A DNA stretch of 64,000 nucleotides from Shewanella pneumatophori. GTDB taxonomy: Bacteria; Pseudomonadota; Gammaproteobacteria; Enterobacterales; Shewanellaceae. The DNA is taken from the NCBI RefSeq assembly GCF_023283895.1, contig NZ_JAKILB010000019.1, positions 1 to 64,000 of the forward strand, read 5' to 3'. The first letter of the stretch is position 1, and the number at the start of each line of letters is the position of its first letter. Positions 26,642 to 41,322 of the stretch are shown one piece after another. The position numbers were made by a program, and so were the translations under genes. The notes below the pieces were generated by a model, which saw only the letters and a program-made list of their open reading frames with translations, was not told where the DNA came from and searched no databases.

Positions 26642-26730
26642 ATGGGTACAAAAATTGACACAACCCAGTTTTCAGGTGCATAGTAACGCCATAGCAAATC
26701 GATACAAGGATTATATTGTCATGGGTACAA
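26642..26730. promoter_or_regulatory. Candidate MocR operator: repeated ATGGGTACAA
   Basis: The decamer ATGGGTACAA occurs at 26642-26651 (preceded by attgt) and at 26721-26730 (preceded by attgtc). A related inverted stretch, gagtacaatacaaa, is near 26581-26594. The second decamer covers the start codon of the regulator gene, which would permit autorepression. Confidence 0.45.
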
Positions 26731-28085
26731 TATGGACGCCAAACTTAGCTCGATACTCTGGGGCCAAATACAAGCAAATAGCTAGCGCAGCTGAAGACGC
26801 TATTAGCTCAGGTGAGTTACTGCCAAATAGCAAATTGCCTCCTCAACGCCAACTTGCCGATAATTTGTTTGTGACAATAGGTACAATTACTCGTGCTTAC
26901 GCCTTACTTGAACAACGAGGCTATGTATATGCAAAAGTCGGAGCAGGGACATTTGTTAAAGCCAGCCAATCTGTAACTAATAGTCAACGAGGCAACTTCT
27001 CTACTTGCCAACAACCGCTCACAGACCAAATAAATCTATTAAGCGATGCCATGAGTGAGTTAGCTAAATCCCCACTTAGGTTAACTCAATTGATGGAGTA
27101 CCATGCCGAACCACTTAATGAGCATAAACTCACATTTAGTCAGTGGTTGGTTAGACGTGGTATTGAGCAGAAACCGGAGCAAATAGTTTTTAGTCATGGG
27201 GCCCAGCAAGGTATTTTTGCTGTGCTAAATGCAATGCTAGAGTCTGGTGATACCTTATTTTGCGAATCCAATTGTTATCCAGGGATCCATGTTGCGGCGG
27301 AGCAATTGGGGATCAAAATAATCCCAGTTTCACTCACTGATGACGGTTTAGACCTTTCTGAGCTTGCAGAAAAACTCAGTTTTTACAAACCAAAAGCGCT
27401 CTATTTAACGCCTAATAATCAAAATCCAACTTGCATCCAATACAGCCCTACTCAGCGTCAATCAATCTTGAAATTAGCACAAACTCATCAGGTGGTGATT
27501 ATTGAAGATGATGTTAACTATTGCTTACCCAATGAGTGGTGCAGCCCTTTATGGTCACTCGATCAGACATCAACAGCTATAGAGGAGCAATCGGTTATCT
27601 ATATATCGAGTTTATCTAAGCTTTTTTGTGGTGGACTAAGGCAGGGCTTTTTACTTGTTCCACAACGATTTATGCGAAAAATAAAACAAGCTATCTACAG
27701 CCAGTGTTGGATGGTGTCCCCGATAAATACCGAGCTAGCTTGTATACTCATCGACAATAAAGCTTTTATGGGTGAAAGAGAGCAACAGATAGCAGCTCGG
27801 CAACAGCAATGCATCGCAATGGGCCAACGTCTTGGTTTAAAGCAAAATTGGCGCGGTCTAAACGGCTGGTTGCAACTAAAGCTACCGTTAAAATCCCATC
27901 ATGTAGTAACAGCCCTCGCCCAACAAGGAATACTCATTCGCAACGGTGATGACTTTAATAATCATGATAATCATATCCGCTTAAGTATTGGTGGCTGCGG
28001 CGATGACAGCATTTTTACTGAGCAGCTAGCAAGGATAGAAGCCTGCATTAACGAGTTAAGTCAGTCCGCCTACTCTGTCGTTTAG
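26721..28085 (+). CDS. MocR-type regulator: GntR winged helix + aminotransferase domain
   Basis: A 454-residue PLP-dependent transcription factor fusion. Residues ~10-80 are a GntR winged helix (SKLPPQRQLADNLFVTIGTITRAY). Residues ~110-450 are a class I aminotransferase fold with YLTPNNQNPT (the NP motif), EDDVNYC and the Schiff-base lysine in SSLSKLFCGGLRQGF. Such proteins (PdxR, GabR) sense PLP or amino acids. ATG 26721 is chosen as AAGGA lies 10 bases upstream and the domain begins here. Its likely target is the divergent LysE gene. Confidence 0.91.
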   Translation: MGTIWTPNLARYSGAKYKQIASAAEDAISSGELLPNSKLPPQRQLADNLFVTIGTITRAYALLEQRGYVYAKVGAGTFVKASQSVTNSQRGNFSTCQQPLTDQINLLSDAMSELAKSPLRLTQLMEYHAEPLNEHKLTFSQWLVRRGIEQKPEQIVFSHGAQQGIFAVLNAMLESGDTLFCESNCYPGIHVAAEQLGIKIIPVSLTDDGLDLSELAEKLSFYKPKALYLTPNNQNPTCIQYSPTQRQSILKLAQTHQVVIIEDDVNYCLPNEWCSPLWSLDQTSTAIEEQSVIYISSLSKLFCGGLRQGFLLVPQRFMRKIKQAIYSQCWMVSPINTELACILIDNKAFMGEREQQIAARQQQCIAMGQRLGLKQNWRGLNGWLQLKLPLKSHHVVTALAQQGILIRNGDDFNNHDNHIRLSIGGCGDDSIFTEQLARIEACINELSQSAYSVV

Positions 28086-28200
28086 TAAAAATCTTTAACC
28101 TCTTACACTATGAGCCATTAACGCCATAAGTTAGCGTAAAGCTGGCTTAAAAAGTGAAGTAAAAGAGCCACACGCTGAAAAATGGGTTAAGGCTTTAAAC

Positions 28201-28230
28201 AAAAAAACCGCTATCAACTAGCGGTTTATT
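28201..28230. terminator. Bidirectional terminator
   Basis: Stem aaaccgcta with tagcggttt and 5-nt loop between two convergent genes; a 7-base A-run on the plus strand gives a T-run for the minus-strand gene. Confidence 0.85.
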
Positions 28231-28261
28231 CTGGGGGATAGCTTAATTTTACACGCCGCAA

Positions 28262-28738
28262 TTACATTTGTTGGTCAACTCTGACATAACCTTGCAAGTA
28301 AACCACTCGAACATCGTCATTGACGTTAAAAATCATACCTTGGTCAAGATCTTGTATCACCATAACTTGCTCGCCAGAATCTAAAGTAATCATCATCTCA
28401 ACCAGTCTGAGCTCTTGGTAATATGAATTATCACCATAACGATTACCCACTCCAGCGCCTAGCAGCGCACCTAACACCGTGGCAACATCTTGCCCCGAGC
28501 CACCACCAAATTGATGACCAATCACACCACCAACAAGCGCGCCGCCAAATGTCTTCCAGCCAGTATTACGGTCTTCAACCAGCTGTTTTTCGGTGATATT
28601 ACGTACAGAAGCCACCTGGCCGAACTCGACTTTTTCAACCGGAACAGCTTGATTGCGATCGTATGGAGCCGCGTTGAGTGCACTTGAGCCAAAAATTAAA
28701 CAGATAACCGTGAAAACAATAAGATGAGGTTTCAACAT
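28262..28738 (-). CDS. Glycine-zipper envelope protein (SlyB/RcnB-like), unknown role
   Basis: A 158-residue secreted protein. Signal peptide ~1-23 (cut near ALNA), no lipobox Cys. Residues ~65-100 (FGGALVGGVIGHQFGGGSG, then GALLGAGVGNRYG) are a double glycine zipper that can sit in a membrane. The C-terminal part is a small beta-rich region. It resembles SlyB-type proteins but without the lipid anchor. It is divergent from aat with only 54 bp between. Confidence 0.8.
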   Translation of the reverse strand: MLKPHLIVFTVICLIFGSSALNAAPYDRNQAVPVEKVEFGQVASVRNITEKQLVEDRNTGWKTFGGALVGGVIGHQFGGGSGQDVATVLGALLGAGVGNRYGDNSYYQELRLVEMMITLDSGEQVMVIQDLDQGMIFNVNDDVRVVYLQGYVRVDQQM

Positions 28739-28792
28739 AAGACTTTTTCCGCTAACTTTAAGGATAAGTATATTTATTAATCTTACTCAATT

Positions 28793-29503
28793 GTGAACTC
28801 ACTGTCTTATTTAAATCATGATCAGCAAGGTTTCCCACCTCCTGAGCAAGCATTAAGTGATCCTAATGGTCTACTCGCTGTTGGCGGTGACTTAAAACCT
28901 GATCGCCTTTTAAATGCTTATTACAATGGTATTTTTCCTTGGTTTAACCTAGATGATCCAATTTTATGGTGGTCTCCAGATCCCAGAGCGGTTTTTGTCC
29001 CAGGTAATATGAAAATTAGTCGTAGTTTAGTTAAGTACCTAAAAAAGCAAGACTGGACCTACACCATAAATCATCAATTTAAGTCAGTTATGGCTGGCTG
29101 CGCAGCACCTAGAGCCAAACAAGATGGCACCTGGATTTCAGATGAAATCCAGCAAGCATATTACGCTTTGCACCAACAAGGCCGTGCCCACTCACTTGAG
29201 GTTTGGCAAGGTTCAGAGCTAATAGGCGGACTGTATGGAATTGCCATTGGCCAGGTATTTTGCGGCGAATCCATGTTTCATCGAACCACGAACGCGTCTA
29301 AAGCTGCTATGATCGTATTACAGCAACATTTACAGCACTGTGGCTTCAGACTTATCGATGCTCAAGTCGTTAACCCACATTTAGACAGCCTAGGCGCAAA
29401 GTCGATAAAACGTGATGACTTTTTGAGATTACTTACCCATTTAAGAGATGGTGCAGTCAATCCTGATAGCTGGTGTAAATCCGAGGTATTCATTGAACTC
29501 TAA
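28793..29503 (+). CDS. aat: Leucyl/phenylalanyl-tRNA-protein transferase
   Basis: A 236-residue cytoplasmic transferase that adds Leu or Phe from aminoacyl-tRNA to proteins with N-terminal Arg or Lys, making them ClpS/ClpAP substrates. The family core is complete: [58 protein letters not shown]. The start is GTG at 28793; it aligns with the N-terminus of E. coli Aat, and no better ATG exists. First gene of aat-bpt, with infA next, facing clpA-clpS. Confidence 0.95.
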   Translation: MNSLSYLNHDQQGFPPPEQALSDPNGLLAVGGDLKPDRLLNAYYNGIFPWFNLDDPILWWSPDPRAVFVPGNMKISRSLVKYLKKQDWTYTINHQFKSVMAGCAAPRAKQDGTWISDEIQQAYYALHQQGRAHSLEVWQGSELIGGLYGIAIGQVFCGESMFHRTTNASKAAMIVLQQHLQHCGFRLIDAQVVNPHLDSLGAKSIKRDDFLRLLTHLRDGAVNPDSWCKSEVFIEL

Positions 29504-30212
29504 AACTAGACAGCTTTCAGTCGGCAGAACAAAAACCTTTCCTTGCAGCTATTTAGATTCGAAGCAAGAACAACTCATGGTGTTGCAAGAGGATGTTATT
29601 GACGCCGCTTTATTCGAGCAATTGCTGGCGTTAGGGTTTCGCCGCAGTGGTAGCATGATTTACAAACCACAATGTCCGCAATGTAGCGCTTGCCTGCCAA
29701 TCCGTTTGCCTATAGATGAATTTACAATCTCTAAAAGACAAAAAAGAACACTGAAAAATAATCAAGATTTAAGCTGGAAGATGGTCGACCATAAAACGGA
29801 TCAGCAATATGAACTCTATGAACGTTACGTAAATACACGTCATGGTGACGGGCCAATGTACCCAGCAACACCAGAGCAATATGACAGCTTTGCAACTGCA
29901 AGCTGGATGCAACCGCTATTTATAGAGCTACGCTTAGACGACACATTAATTGGCGTTGCGGTAACCGATGTATTACCCCATAGCTTGTCTGCTATTTATA
30001 GTTACTTTGACCCTGAGTTCCATAAACGTTCATTAGGTAGTCTGCTCATTTTACTGCAAACACAAATCGCTAAGATGATGAAAAAGCAGTTTTTATATTT
30101 GGGCTATCAAATTGATGAATCGCGAAAAATGAATTACAAGCGTGATTATCGACCACATCAAATTTTGACCAATTCAGGCTGGGTAACTGAGATCAACAGC
30201 AAAAACTTGTAA
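29493..30212 (+). CDS. bpt: Aspartate/glutamate leucyltransferase (ATE family)
   Basis: A 239-residue transferase of the arginyltransferase (Ate1) superfamily. In Vibrio vulnificus, Bpt moves Leu onto N-terminal Asp or Glu; the same is expected here. Seen are the Cys-rich N-terminus ([21 protein letters not shown]), [10 protein letters not shown], and the C-terminal [13 protein letters not shown] region. The start is most likely TTG at 29493: GAGG lies 6 bases upstream and the resulting MNSKTRQ N-terminus fits the family. It overlaps aat by 11 bp, so the two are translationally coupled. Confidence 0.93.
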   Translation: MNSKTRQLSVGRTKTFPCSYLDSKQEQLMVLQEDVIDAALFEQLLALGFRRSGSMIYKPQCPQCSACLPIRLPIDEFTISKRQKRTLKNNQDLSWKMVDHKTDQQYELYERYVNTRHGDGPMYPATPEQYDSFATASWMQPLFIELRLDDTLIGVAVTDVLPHSLSAIYSYFDPEFHKRSLGSLLILLQTQIAKMMKKQFLYLGYQIDESRKMNYKRDYRPHQILTNSGWVTEINSKNL

Positions 30213-30328
30213 TTTAACCGCCCTCTTGGCGCTAGATAGCGTATATACTCAACCTTTGCTTTACAGCAAGGCTAATTTGCGGCATGATACGCCCGTTTTT
30301 ATTATTTGAAGGCTAACAGGATAACTGA

Positions 30329-30550
<222 letters not shown>

Positions 30551-30577
30551 GAGTTATTAGCCTATATAACGTATATT

Positions 30578-30605
30578 AAAAAGCCGGCAATGCCGGCTTT
30601 TTGTT
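30578..30605. terminator. Bidirectional terminator between infA and clpA
   Basis: A perfect 11-bp stem (aaaaagccggc with gccggcttttt) with 3-nt loop, shared by convergent infA and clpA. Confidence 0.93.
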
Positions 30606-30679
30606 GTCTTAGATTTGTCATTTATTTGGAAAGAACACAATAAATGCCCTAACTTAGCGACATTTATTGCTGTATCACT

Positions 30680-32938
30680 TTAGTGAGTGACTTTCTCTAG
30701 AGACTCAGTTGTGATGACAATCTCATCAGCTTTCACATCAACTCTTGCAATACCGCCCTTTTCAAGCCCACCAAACAAGATCTCATCGGCCAATGGACGC
30801 TTGATCAACTCAGTAACCACTCGAGCCATAGGGCGTGCACCCATAGACTTATCATAACCTTTCTCTGCAAGCAAGGTTCTGGCTTCATCACTGACCTCAA
30901 GCGTAACTGACTTATCATCAAGCTGTGCTTGTAATTCAACTAAGAATTTATCAACCACTTTGGCAATCACAGTCATGTCTAGGTGGTTAAACCAAATAAT
31001 CGAATCTAAGCGGTTACGGAACTCAGGTGAGAAGACTTTATTGATTTCAGATAGCGCGTCCTGAGTATGATCTTGCTGCTTAAAACCAATCGACTTACGA
31101 ATCGTTTCTTGTACACCAGCGTTAGTGGTCATCACTAAGGTTACATGCCTAAAGTCCGCTTTACGGCCATTGTTATCGGTTAGTGTACCGTGGTCCATCA
31201 CTTGCAGTAGCAAGTTGTAAACGTCCGGGTGCGCTTTTTCAATCTCATCGAGCAGCACCACACAATGTGGGTTTTTAATCACTGCATCGGTCAGCAAACC
31301 ACCTTGGTCATAACCCACATAGCCTGGTGGTGCACCAATTAAGCGTGACACCGTATGGCTTTCCATATACTCCGACATATCAAATCGAACAAGGTTAAGG
31401 CTTAAACATTTAGCAAGTTGACTGGTAACCTCTGTTTTACCCACACCGGTAGGTCCAGCAAATAGGAAACTACCAACAGGTTTATTTTCACCGCCTAGAC
31501 CACTGCGAGATAAGCGAATTGCCGAGCTAAGCCCCTCAATTGCGGGATTTTGACCAAACACCACCATTTTAAGGTTACGTTCAAGATTCTTCAGTAAGTC
31601 TCTATCTGAGCTTGATACGGACTTCTCAGGAATGCGTGCCATTTTCGCGATGATCGATTCGATTTCACTTTGGCCAATGGTTTTTTTACGTTTACTCGCA
31701 GGTTGCATCGCCATACGCGCACCCGCTTCATCAATCACGTCAATCGCTTTGTCTGGCAAATGTCTGTCATTAATGTGTTTATCTGACAGCCTTGCAGCCA
31801 CACTGAGCGCAGCCAAGGTATAACGCACATTATGATGCTCTTCATACTTTGACTTAAGACCTTGCAAAATCTTCGTGGTTTCCGCGACAGACGGCTCATT
31901 AATATCTACTTTTTGGAAACGACGCGCTAAAGCACGATCCTTTTCGAAAATGCTTTGATACTCTTGGAATGTAGTTGAGCCCATGCAACGTAACTTACCA
32001 CCAGATAACAGTGGTTTAAGTAAATTAGACGCGTCCATCACTCCGCCAGATGCAGAGCCTGCACCAATAATGGTATGAATTTCATCAATAAATAAAATTG
32101 CATGCTCGTCATTAGCTAGTTCTTTTAACAGGCCCTTGAAGCGTTTTTCAAAGTCGCCACGGTATTTAGTTCCCGCAAGCAGCGCACCTAAGTCGAGTGA
32201 GTAAACCGTTGCTTTACTCATCACTTCAGGCACTTCCTCTTTAACAATCCGATATGCTAAACCTTCAGCAATCGCAGTTTTACCGACACCAGCTTCCCCC
32301 ACTAGTAATGGATTGTTTTTACGGCGACGACAAAGAATTTGAATTGAGCGCTCAATCTCTTCACTACGGCCAATTAAGGGGTCAATATTGCCACTTTTAG
32401 CAAGCTCGTTCAGATTGGCAGTGAACTGCGATAAAATACTGCGCTCCTCTTCCGTCTCGCTTTGATCTTCAATTCGGTTAGGCTCACCGTCGTTATCAAT
32501 GTCGTTCTTAGAAAATCCGTGTGAAATAAAATTAACCACATCTAAGCGGGTCACATCACCTGTTCGCAATAAATAAACTGCTTGCGACTCTTGCTCACTA
32601 AAAATGGCGACTAAGACATTGGCGCCGGTGACTTCGTTGCGACCAGATGACTGCACATGAAAAACAGCTCTTTGTAAAACTCGTTGGAAACCTAAAGTCG
32701 GCTGAGTTTCTTTATCGTCTTCTGGATCAGAAATGATAGGTGTGGTTTGTTGAATGAAGCTAGACACTTCATCCTTGAGTTTTTCTAAATTTGCTCCGCA
32801 AGCAACTAACGCCTCTTGTGCGGCAGGGTTATCGATTAACGCCAACAACAGATGCTCAACCGTCATATACTCATGACGTGCATCTCTGGCTTGTTGAAAA
32901 GCCAGATTTAAGGTGACTTCAAGATCTTTATTTAACAT
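30680..32938 (-). CDS. clpA: ClpA, ATP-dependent unfoldase subunit of ClpAP
   Basis: A 752-residue AAA+ hexameric unfoldase that feeds substrates to ClpP. Order: N-domain (~1-140) that binds ClpS, D1 AAA with Walker A GEAGVGKT (~214) and Walker B ILFIDEIH, then D2 with GPTGVGKT (~495) and Walker [11 protein letters not shown]; the ClpP-binding loop is in D2 (IGFKQQD-type). I start at ATG 32938, with AGGGGG upstream; a GTG six bases earlier abuts the RBS. It follows clpS by 38 bp and is co-transcribed. Confidence 0.97.
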   Translation of the reverse strand: MLNKDLEVTLNLAFQQARDARHEYMTVEHLLLALIDNPAAQEALVACGANLEKLKDEVSSFIQQTTPIISDPEDDKETQPTLGFQRVLQRAVFHVQSSGRNEVTGANVLVAIFSEQESQAVYLLRTGDVTRLDVVNFISHGFSKNDIDNDGEPNRIEDQSETEEERSILSQFTANLNELAKSGNIDPLIGRSEEIERSIQILCRRRKNNPLLVGEAGVGKTAIAEGLAYRIVKEEVPEVMSKATVYSLDLGALLAGTKYRGDFEKRFKGLLKELANDEHAILFIDEIHTIIGAGSASGGVMDASNLLKPLLSGGKLRCMGSTTFQEYQSIFEKDRALARRFQKVDINEPSVAETTKILQGLKSKYEEHHNVRYTLAALSVAARLSDKHINDRHLPDKAIDVIDEAGARMAMQPASKRKKTIGQSEIESIIAKMARIPEKSVSSSDRDLLKNLERNLKMVVFGQNPAIEGLSSAIRLSRSGLGGENKPVGSFLFAGPTGVGKTEVTSQLAKCLSLNLVRFDMSEYMESHTVSRLIGAPPGYVGYDQGGLLTDAVIKNPHCVVLLDEIEKAHPDVYNLLLQVMDHGTLTDNNGRKADFRHVTLVMTTNAGVQETIRKSIGFKQQDHTQDALSEINKVFSPEFRNRLDSIIWFNHLDMTVIAKVVDKFLVELQAQLDDKSVTLEVSDEARTLLAEKGYDKSMGARPMARVVTELIKRPLADEILFGGLEKGGIARVDVKADEIVITTESLEKVTH

Positions 32939-32976
32939 AAGCACCCCCTAAAAAAATAACAACAGAGTAAAACCAA

Positions 32977-33285
32977 TTAGGCCTCCTCTAATGAACACAG
33001 TAACGGATGTTGGTTTTGTCTTGCAAATTGATTTACTTGCGCAACCTTAGTTTCTGCAATTCCAAATGGATAAATACCGCAAATTCCTTTGCCCTTATGA
33101 TGGATTGCCAACATAATTTCAGTTGCTTGTTGCTCATCTTTTTTGAAGAACAGTTGTAATATCTCGATGACAAAATCCATCGGTGTGTAGTCATCGTTGT
33201 TTAAAATGACTTTATACATAGAAGGCTGTTTAAGCTCTGACTCAACACTTTCTTCTACATGTTCAATATTTTCTGTTCTACTCAT
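32977..33285 (-). CDS. clpS: ClpS, N-degron adaptor
   Basis: A 102-residue adaptor that hands proteins with Leu, Phe, Tyr or Trp N-termini to ClpA. The core [24 protein letters not shown] carries the Asn-Asp-Asp pocket residues; HHKGKG holds the conserved His; an acidic N-terminal tail precedes it. With aat and bpt two genes away this window codes for both the tagging and reading arms of the pathway. Confidence 0.97.
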   Translation of the reverse strand: MSRTENIEHVEESVESELKQPSMYKVILNNDDYTPMDFVIEILQLFFKKDEQQATEIMLAIHHKGKGICGIYPFGIAETKVAQVNQFARQNQHPLLCSLEEA

Positions 33286-33524
33286 ATCCCAATATTAGCC
33301 TCTAGTCTTGGCTTGTACCAATTGATTATGTAACTCAGTCTGTTTGTTAGACAAATTCTATCAAATTATACTCAGGTACGACTTGTTAAAAATTGTTGCT
33401 TTTTTGTTAACTTTATCTTGACAACCACTTATTCAGCTTTCATTCTGTTCATTAAGCGAGGATTTTCCCCGCTGATAAGTTTTACTATCTTACTGGGAAG
33501 TGGACAACAGAAGGAAGTGGAAGT

Positions 33525-33731
33525 ATGGCAAGCGGAACTGTTAAATGGTTCAACAACGCCAAAGGATTCGGGTTTATATGCCCTGATGCTGGCGGTGAAG
33601 ATGTTTTTGCACACTATTCTACCATTGAAATGGAAGGCTATCGAACGCTAAAAGCGGGCCAACCAGTCAGTTTTGAGGTGGAAGCTGGGCCAAAAGGGAT
33701 GCACGCGTCAGCAATATCGCCAACAAACTAG
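33525..33731 (+). CDS. cspD: Cold shock-like protein CspD
   Basis: A 68-residue OB-fold protein with RNP1 (KGFGFI) and RNP2 (VFAHY). Length, the GPKGMHA ending and position divergent from clpS identify CspD, which in E. coli inhibits replication in stationary phase and is degraded by Lon. No cold-shock-type long 5' leader is obvious here. A long, strong terminator follows. Confidence 0.95.
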   Translation: MASGTVKWFNNAKGFGFICPDAGGEDVFAHYSTIEMEGYRTLKAGQPVSFEVEAGPKGMHASAISPTN

Positions 33732-33827
33732 AATAAGTTAGATAAATCACTCTACATAAGTAAATGCAAGAATACTTATATAGCGTGATATTAAGTGGCG
33801 ATTAAAACGGCGATATCAAAAAAAGAC

Positions 33828-33862
33828 AAAAAAGCAGAATAGTTTAACTATTCTGCTTTTTT
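33828..33862 (+). terminator. Strong terminator after cspD
   Basis: A near-perfect 17-bp stem (aaaaaagcagaatagtt and its complement) around a minimal centre, then T-run. It is about 100 bp past the stop. Confidence 0.92.
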
Positions 33863-33924
33863 ATTGGCCGCTATACCATGCATGTTAATTGACTACCGCA
33901 TAGTAATGAGCCTGTTTGAGCTAG

Positions 33925-33957
33925 AAAAAAAGGGCTCGCCATAAGCAAACCCTTTTT
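33925..33957 (-). terminator. Terminator after icd (minus strand)
   Basis: Stem aaaaaggg with cccttttt around a 15-nt loop containing a small inner stem; T-run on the minus strand. Confidence 0.75.
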
Positions 33958-33999
33958 AGTCATTTTATAACCGATATGATTGACAGCAGTGCTAACAGA

Positions 34000-36525
<2,526 letters not shown>

Positions 36526-37221
36526 GTGACGCAGCCATTTAGCAACAAAAACAGTAATCAGCAGCGAAAAACTCGTACTGCCCGCCCAAATAGCAAAAGT
36601 AGCAGTTACTCAAACTCGTCAAATCGCAGTGGCTTTAAACGCAGAACAGCTGAAAAAACTAAGTCGGTTGCTAATCCCGTCATTGTGCTATTCAACAAAC
36701 CATTTGATGTGCTTTGTCAGTTCACCGATGAGCAGGGCCGCCAAACTCTAAAAGATTATATTCCTGTACCTGGTGTATATGCAGCAGGCCGCCTAGATAG
36801 AGACAGTGAAGGCTTATTGTTACTGACGAATGACGGTAAATTGCAATCTCAAATCACTGAGCCGAAGAAGAAAACATTTAAAACCTATTGGGCACAAGTG
36901 GAAGGCGCACCAACAGAAAGTGATTTAGAAAAACTACGTCATGGCGTTGAGCTAAAGGACGGTATGACCTTACCTGCTAAAATCAACATTATGGGTAATC
37001 CTCAAGTTTGGCCGCGCACCCCACCTATTCGTGAACGTGCAAATATTCCAACAACTTGGCTTGAGATCCAGATCTGTGAAGGCCGAAATCGTCAAGTAAG
37101 ACGCATGACTGCTCATATCGGCTTTCCTACTTTAAGATTAATCCGCTATAAAATAGGTCAATGGAGTCTAGATGACTTAGAAAATGGCGCATATCGTCAA
37201 CTCGATATGTCTAAAAAGTAA
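36526..37221 (+). CDS. rluE: 23S rRNA pseudouridine(2457) synthase RluE
   Basis: A 231-residue RsuA-family pseudouridine synthase. A Ser/Asn/Arg/Lys-rich disordered tail (~1-45) precedes the catalytic domain; Asp in [19 protein letters not shown] is the nucleophile, and [18 protein letters not shown]-type (here [15 protein letters not shown]) is the second family motif. There is no S4 domain, as in RluE. Start GTG at 36526 is uncertain because no clear RBS is seen. It is 11 bp from nudJ, so the two are one operon as in E. coli. Confidence 0.92.
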   Translation: MTQPFSNKNSNQQRKTRTARPNSKSSSYSNSSNRSGFKRRTAEKTKSVANPVIVLFNKPFDVLCQFTDEQGRQTLKDYIPVPGVYAAGRLDRDSEGLLLLTNDGKLQSQITEPKKKTFKTYWAQVEGAPTESDLEKLRHGVELKDGMTLPAKINIMGNPQVWPRTPPIRERANIPTTWLEIQICEGRNRQVRRMTAHIGFPTLRLIRYKIGQWSLDDLENGAYRQLDMSKK

Positions 37222-37232
37222 GAGTTAACCCT

Positions 37233-37685
37233 ATGACTGAGCGCTATAAGCCTAATACTACTGTCGCCTGTATTATCGAGGCTCAAGATAAATTTTTGTT
37301 AGTTGAAGAGCTCATTGCCGATGAGCTCAAATACAATCAACCAGCGGGTCACCTGGAAGCAAATGAATCAATAATTGATGCGTGTATCCGTGAGGTACAG
37401 GAAGAAACCGGGCTTAGCGTTAAACCACAAGGCTTGGTTGGCATTTATCAATTTAGCGCCAATGAAACACTTGCATTTGTGCGCTATACCTTTTATTTAA
37501 AGCTCGATGAAATGCTTGACTCACAACCTGAAGATCCCGCAATTAACGGCTTAAAATGGCTTAACTTAGAGCAAATAACGAGTATCAGCAGCCAGCTTCG
37601 CAGCCCACTTGTTATCAAGTCCATCTGTGACTATTTGGCTGGTAACCGTTATTCTCTCAGTATTCTTAATGCTGAGCATTTATAA
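37233..37685 (+). CDS. nudJ: NUDIX phosphatase NudJ
   Basis: A 150-residue Nudix hydrolase. The Nudix box G-x5-E-x7-REVQEETGL is intact in the segment starting at ~residue 39. In E. coli, NudJ removes phosphate from HMP-PP and nucleoside di- and triphosphates. It follows rluE by 11 bp and shares its transcript. Confidence 0.92.
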   Translation: MTERYKPNTTVACIIEAQDKFLLVEELIADELKYNQPAGHLEANESIIDACIREVQEETGLSVKPQGLVGIYQFSANETLAFVRYTFYLKLDEMLDSQPEDPAINGLKWLNLEQITSISSQLRSPLVIKSICDYLAGNRYSLSILNAEHL

Positions 37686-38043
37686 GCTCTTGTCTCAGCA
37701 TATGCTTTCACTTAAGTTGGATTAGCCCTGTGCTAAATCCCCCTTAATAAGACTATTGCAAACATGCTGTTAATACTAAGTCGCCAGCTTTTTAGTTGCG
37801 CGTTTTTTGCAATAAAAATCAGTATATCGCTCGCAGCAGCCTCTAAATTATTTACCGCCACTAATAAACCCAAAAGATAAATACTCGCTAGATAGCCCAG
37901 CCTCACAATGCATGATAGAATATGCACCCGCAGAATACCGCTGTTTGGATAAGGCCTATTACAAATAACACGTGTTATTTAAGGTTTCTTTTTCGCGGTA
38001 ATTCGCAGCAATATTCAGTAAACACAAGGTTTATTTAGGATTT
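37686..38043 (+). other. Intergenic region upstream of mnmA with an 18-bp palindrome
   Basis: 358 bp without a credible gene. The sequence aaataacacgtgttattt at 37963-37980 is a perfect 18-bp palindrome, ending 63 bp before the mnmA start. A weak hairpin (37719-37740) follows nudJ but has no T-run. Confidence 0.6.
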
Positions 38044-39159
38044 ATGACGTCAATCGAACCCACTCATCTTGGTAAAAAAGTCATCGTCGGTATGTCCGGT
38101 GGTGTAGATTCATCAGTTTCAGCCTACCTGTTAATGAAACAGGGCTATCAGGTTGAAGGCCTGTTCATGAAGAACTGGGAAGAAGATGACACGGATGAAT
38201 ATTGTGCGGCAGCAGACGATCTTAAAGATGCGCAAGCTGTATGCGACAAGCTAGGTATTAAACTGCACACCGTTAACTTTGCCTCTGAATACTGGGACAA
38301 CGTATTCGAGTACTTCTTAGCAGAATACAAAGCGGGTCGTACGCCAAACCCAGACATCATGTGCAACAAAGAGATCAAGTTTAAAGCTTTCCTTGAGTTT
38401 GCAGATGAGATCTTAGATGCCGATTACATTGCAATGGGCCACTACGTGCGCCGTCGTGATATTGATGGCACCAGTCAAATGCTTCGCGGCGTTGATGGCA
38501 ACAAAGATCAAAGCTACTTTTTATATACATTAGGCCACGAGCAAGTGGCTCGCTCACTGTTCCCTGTTGGTGAACTTGATAAGAGCGAAGTGCGTGAAAT
38601 CGCTAAAGAAATGGGCTTAATCACCCACGATAAGAAAGACAGTACCGGGATCTGCTTTATCGGTGAGCGTAAGTTTACTGATTTCCTACAGACTTTCTTA
38701 CCGGCGCAGCCAGGTAATATCGAAACAAGCGAAGGCGAAGTAATTGGTACTCATCAAGGTTTGATGTATCACACTCTTGGCCAACGTAAAGGTTTAGGTA
38801 TTGGTGGCCTTAAAAATAGTAGTGAAGATCCTTGGTACGTTGTTGAAAAAGACTTAGTGCGTAACGTGTTGATTGTTGGTCAAGGTGGTAACCACCCTCG
38901 CCTAATGTCTAACGGCTTGATTGCTAATCAACTGCATTGGGTTGATAGAAAAGGCCCTGCAGATGGCTCAAACATCACAGTAAAAACTCGCTACCGTCAG
39001 CAAGATGTGCCATGTCGCGTGACTTATGACAGTGATGACGTACTGCGCGTTATTTTTGACGAGCCAGTTGCAGCTGTAACCCCAGGCCAATCAGCCGTGT
39101 TCTACGATGGTGAAATTTGCCTAGGTGGCGGCATTATTGATGCCCTTATACGAGATTAA
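38044..39159 (+). CDS. mnmA: tRNA-specific 2-thiouridylase MnmA
   Basis: A 371-residue enzyme that thiolates U34 of tRNA Lys, Glu and Gln using sulfur relayed by IscS/Tus. PP-loop [18 protein letters not shown] at the N-terminus binds ATP; catalytic Cys pair lies in [13 protein letters not shown] (~residue 108) and [10 protein letters not shown] (~205). The C-terminal beta-barrel ends [11 protein letters not shown] precedes ATG. hflD follows after 3 bp, then purB: the mnmA-hflD-purB order is shared with E. coli. Confidence 0.97.
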   Translation: MTSIEPTHLGKKVIVGMSGGVDSSVSAYLLMKQGYQVEGLFMKNWEEDDTDEYCAAADDLKDAQAVCDKLGIKLHTVNFASEYWDNVFEYFLAEYKAGRTPNPDIMCNKEIKFKAFLEFADEILDADYIAMGHYVRRRDIDGTSQMLRGVDGNKDQSYFLYTLGHEQVARSLFPVGELDKSEVREIAKEMGLITHDKKDSTGICFIGERKFTDFLQTFLPAQPGNIETSEGEVIGTHQGLMYHTLGQRKGLGIGGLKNSSEDPWYVVEKDLVRNVLIVGQGGNHPRLMSNGLIANQLHWVDRKGPADGSNITVKTRYRQQDVPCRVTYDSDDVLRVIFDEPVAAVTPGQSAVFYDGEICLGGGIIDALIRD

Positions 39160-39162
39160 TCA

Positions 39163-39780
39163 ATGAGCGATCAGTTGTTTGAACGCACTATGGCCTTCGC
39201 GGGTATTTTACAAGCGGTGGCCCAAGTTCAGTATATTGCAAGACATGGTGATTCAGATAAGGAAGCCTTAGCGGCAAGCTTACAGTCTGTTTTAGTCACT
39301 AACCCAGAATCAACCAGCGATGTTTACGCTGATAAGTTCGCACTTAGAAAAGGTTACGAACTTATTGTTAGCCAACTTGGTGATGCGAAACAAAAAGACG
39401 TTGAAGTGACTCGCTATTTAGTGGGTATTTTAGCTTTAGAGCGCAAGTTAACCCGCTCTTCAAGCGCTATGGGCATGCTATCTGAGCGCATTAACCAAGT
39501 TCATCGTCAACTGAACCACTTTGAGATCACTGACGAGCAAGTTATCGCTAACTTTGCAGGCATTTATAGTGACATTATTAGTGAGCTTGGTCCTAAACTG
39601 CAGATCTCTGGTAACCCTGAATTTCTTAAGCGTACCCAAACACAACATAAGATTCGCGCCCTTTTACTGTCTGCGATGCGCAGCGCAGTGCTTTGGCGCC
39701 AATTAGGGGGCAAGCGTAGGCACCTTGTCTTCTCAAGAAAAACAATAGTAGATACAGCTATGAAAAGCCTCACCCTATAA
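39163..39780 (+). CDS. hflD: High frequency lysogenization protein HflD
   Basis: A 205-residue helical protein, peripheral on the inner membrane. In E. coli it modulates lambda lysogeny by binding CII; its normal cellular role is not known. The N-terminus ([21 protein letters not shown]) and [20 protein letters not shown] are family hallmarks. Sits between mnmA (3 bp) and purB (31 bp). Confidence 0.95.
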   Translation: MSDQLFERTMAFAGILQAVAQVQYIARHGDSDKEALAASLQSVLVTNPESTSDVYADKFALRKGYELIVSQLGDAKQKDVEVTRYLVGILALERKLTRSSSAMGMLSERINQVHRQLNHFEITDEQVIANFAGIYSDIISELGPKLQISGNPEFLKRTQTQHKIRALLLSAMRSAVLWRQLGGKRRHLVFSRKTIVDTAMKSLTL

Positions 39781-39787
39781 TATTTAA

Positions 39788-41182
<1,395 letters not shown>

Positions 41183-41214
41183 TAACCTTTGTAGCAACTT
41201 GCTATTAAAGGATT

Positions 41215-41250
41215 AATAAAGGCGTTAAGCTTAGGCTTAACGCCTTTATT
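41215..41250 (+). terminator. Terminator after purB
   Basis: A 16-bp perfect stem (aataaaggcgttaagc and complement) with loop ttag and T-rich 3' arm. Confidence 0.95.
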
Positions 41251-41322
41251 TTATCTAAAAGCTTAGTTGTACTTACATTGCTACAAACAACCTTTTCATT
41301 AGCCAAAGAGCAGCCCTTCATT

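Noticed and set aside
37733-37927. 64-residue minus-strand frame upstream of mnmA
   Set aside because: No RBS, no recognisable protein pattern, isolated; treated as chance.
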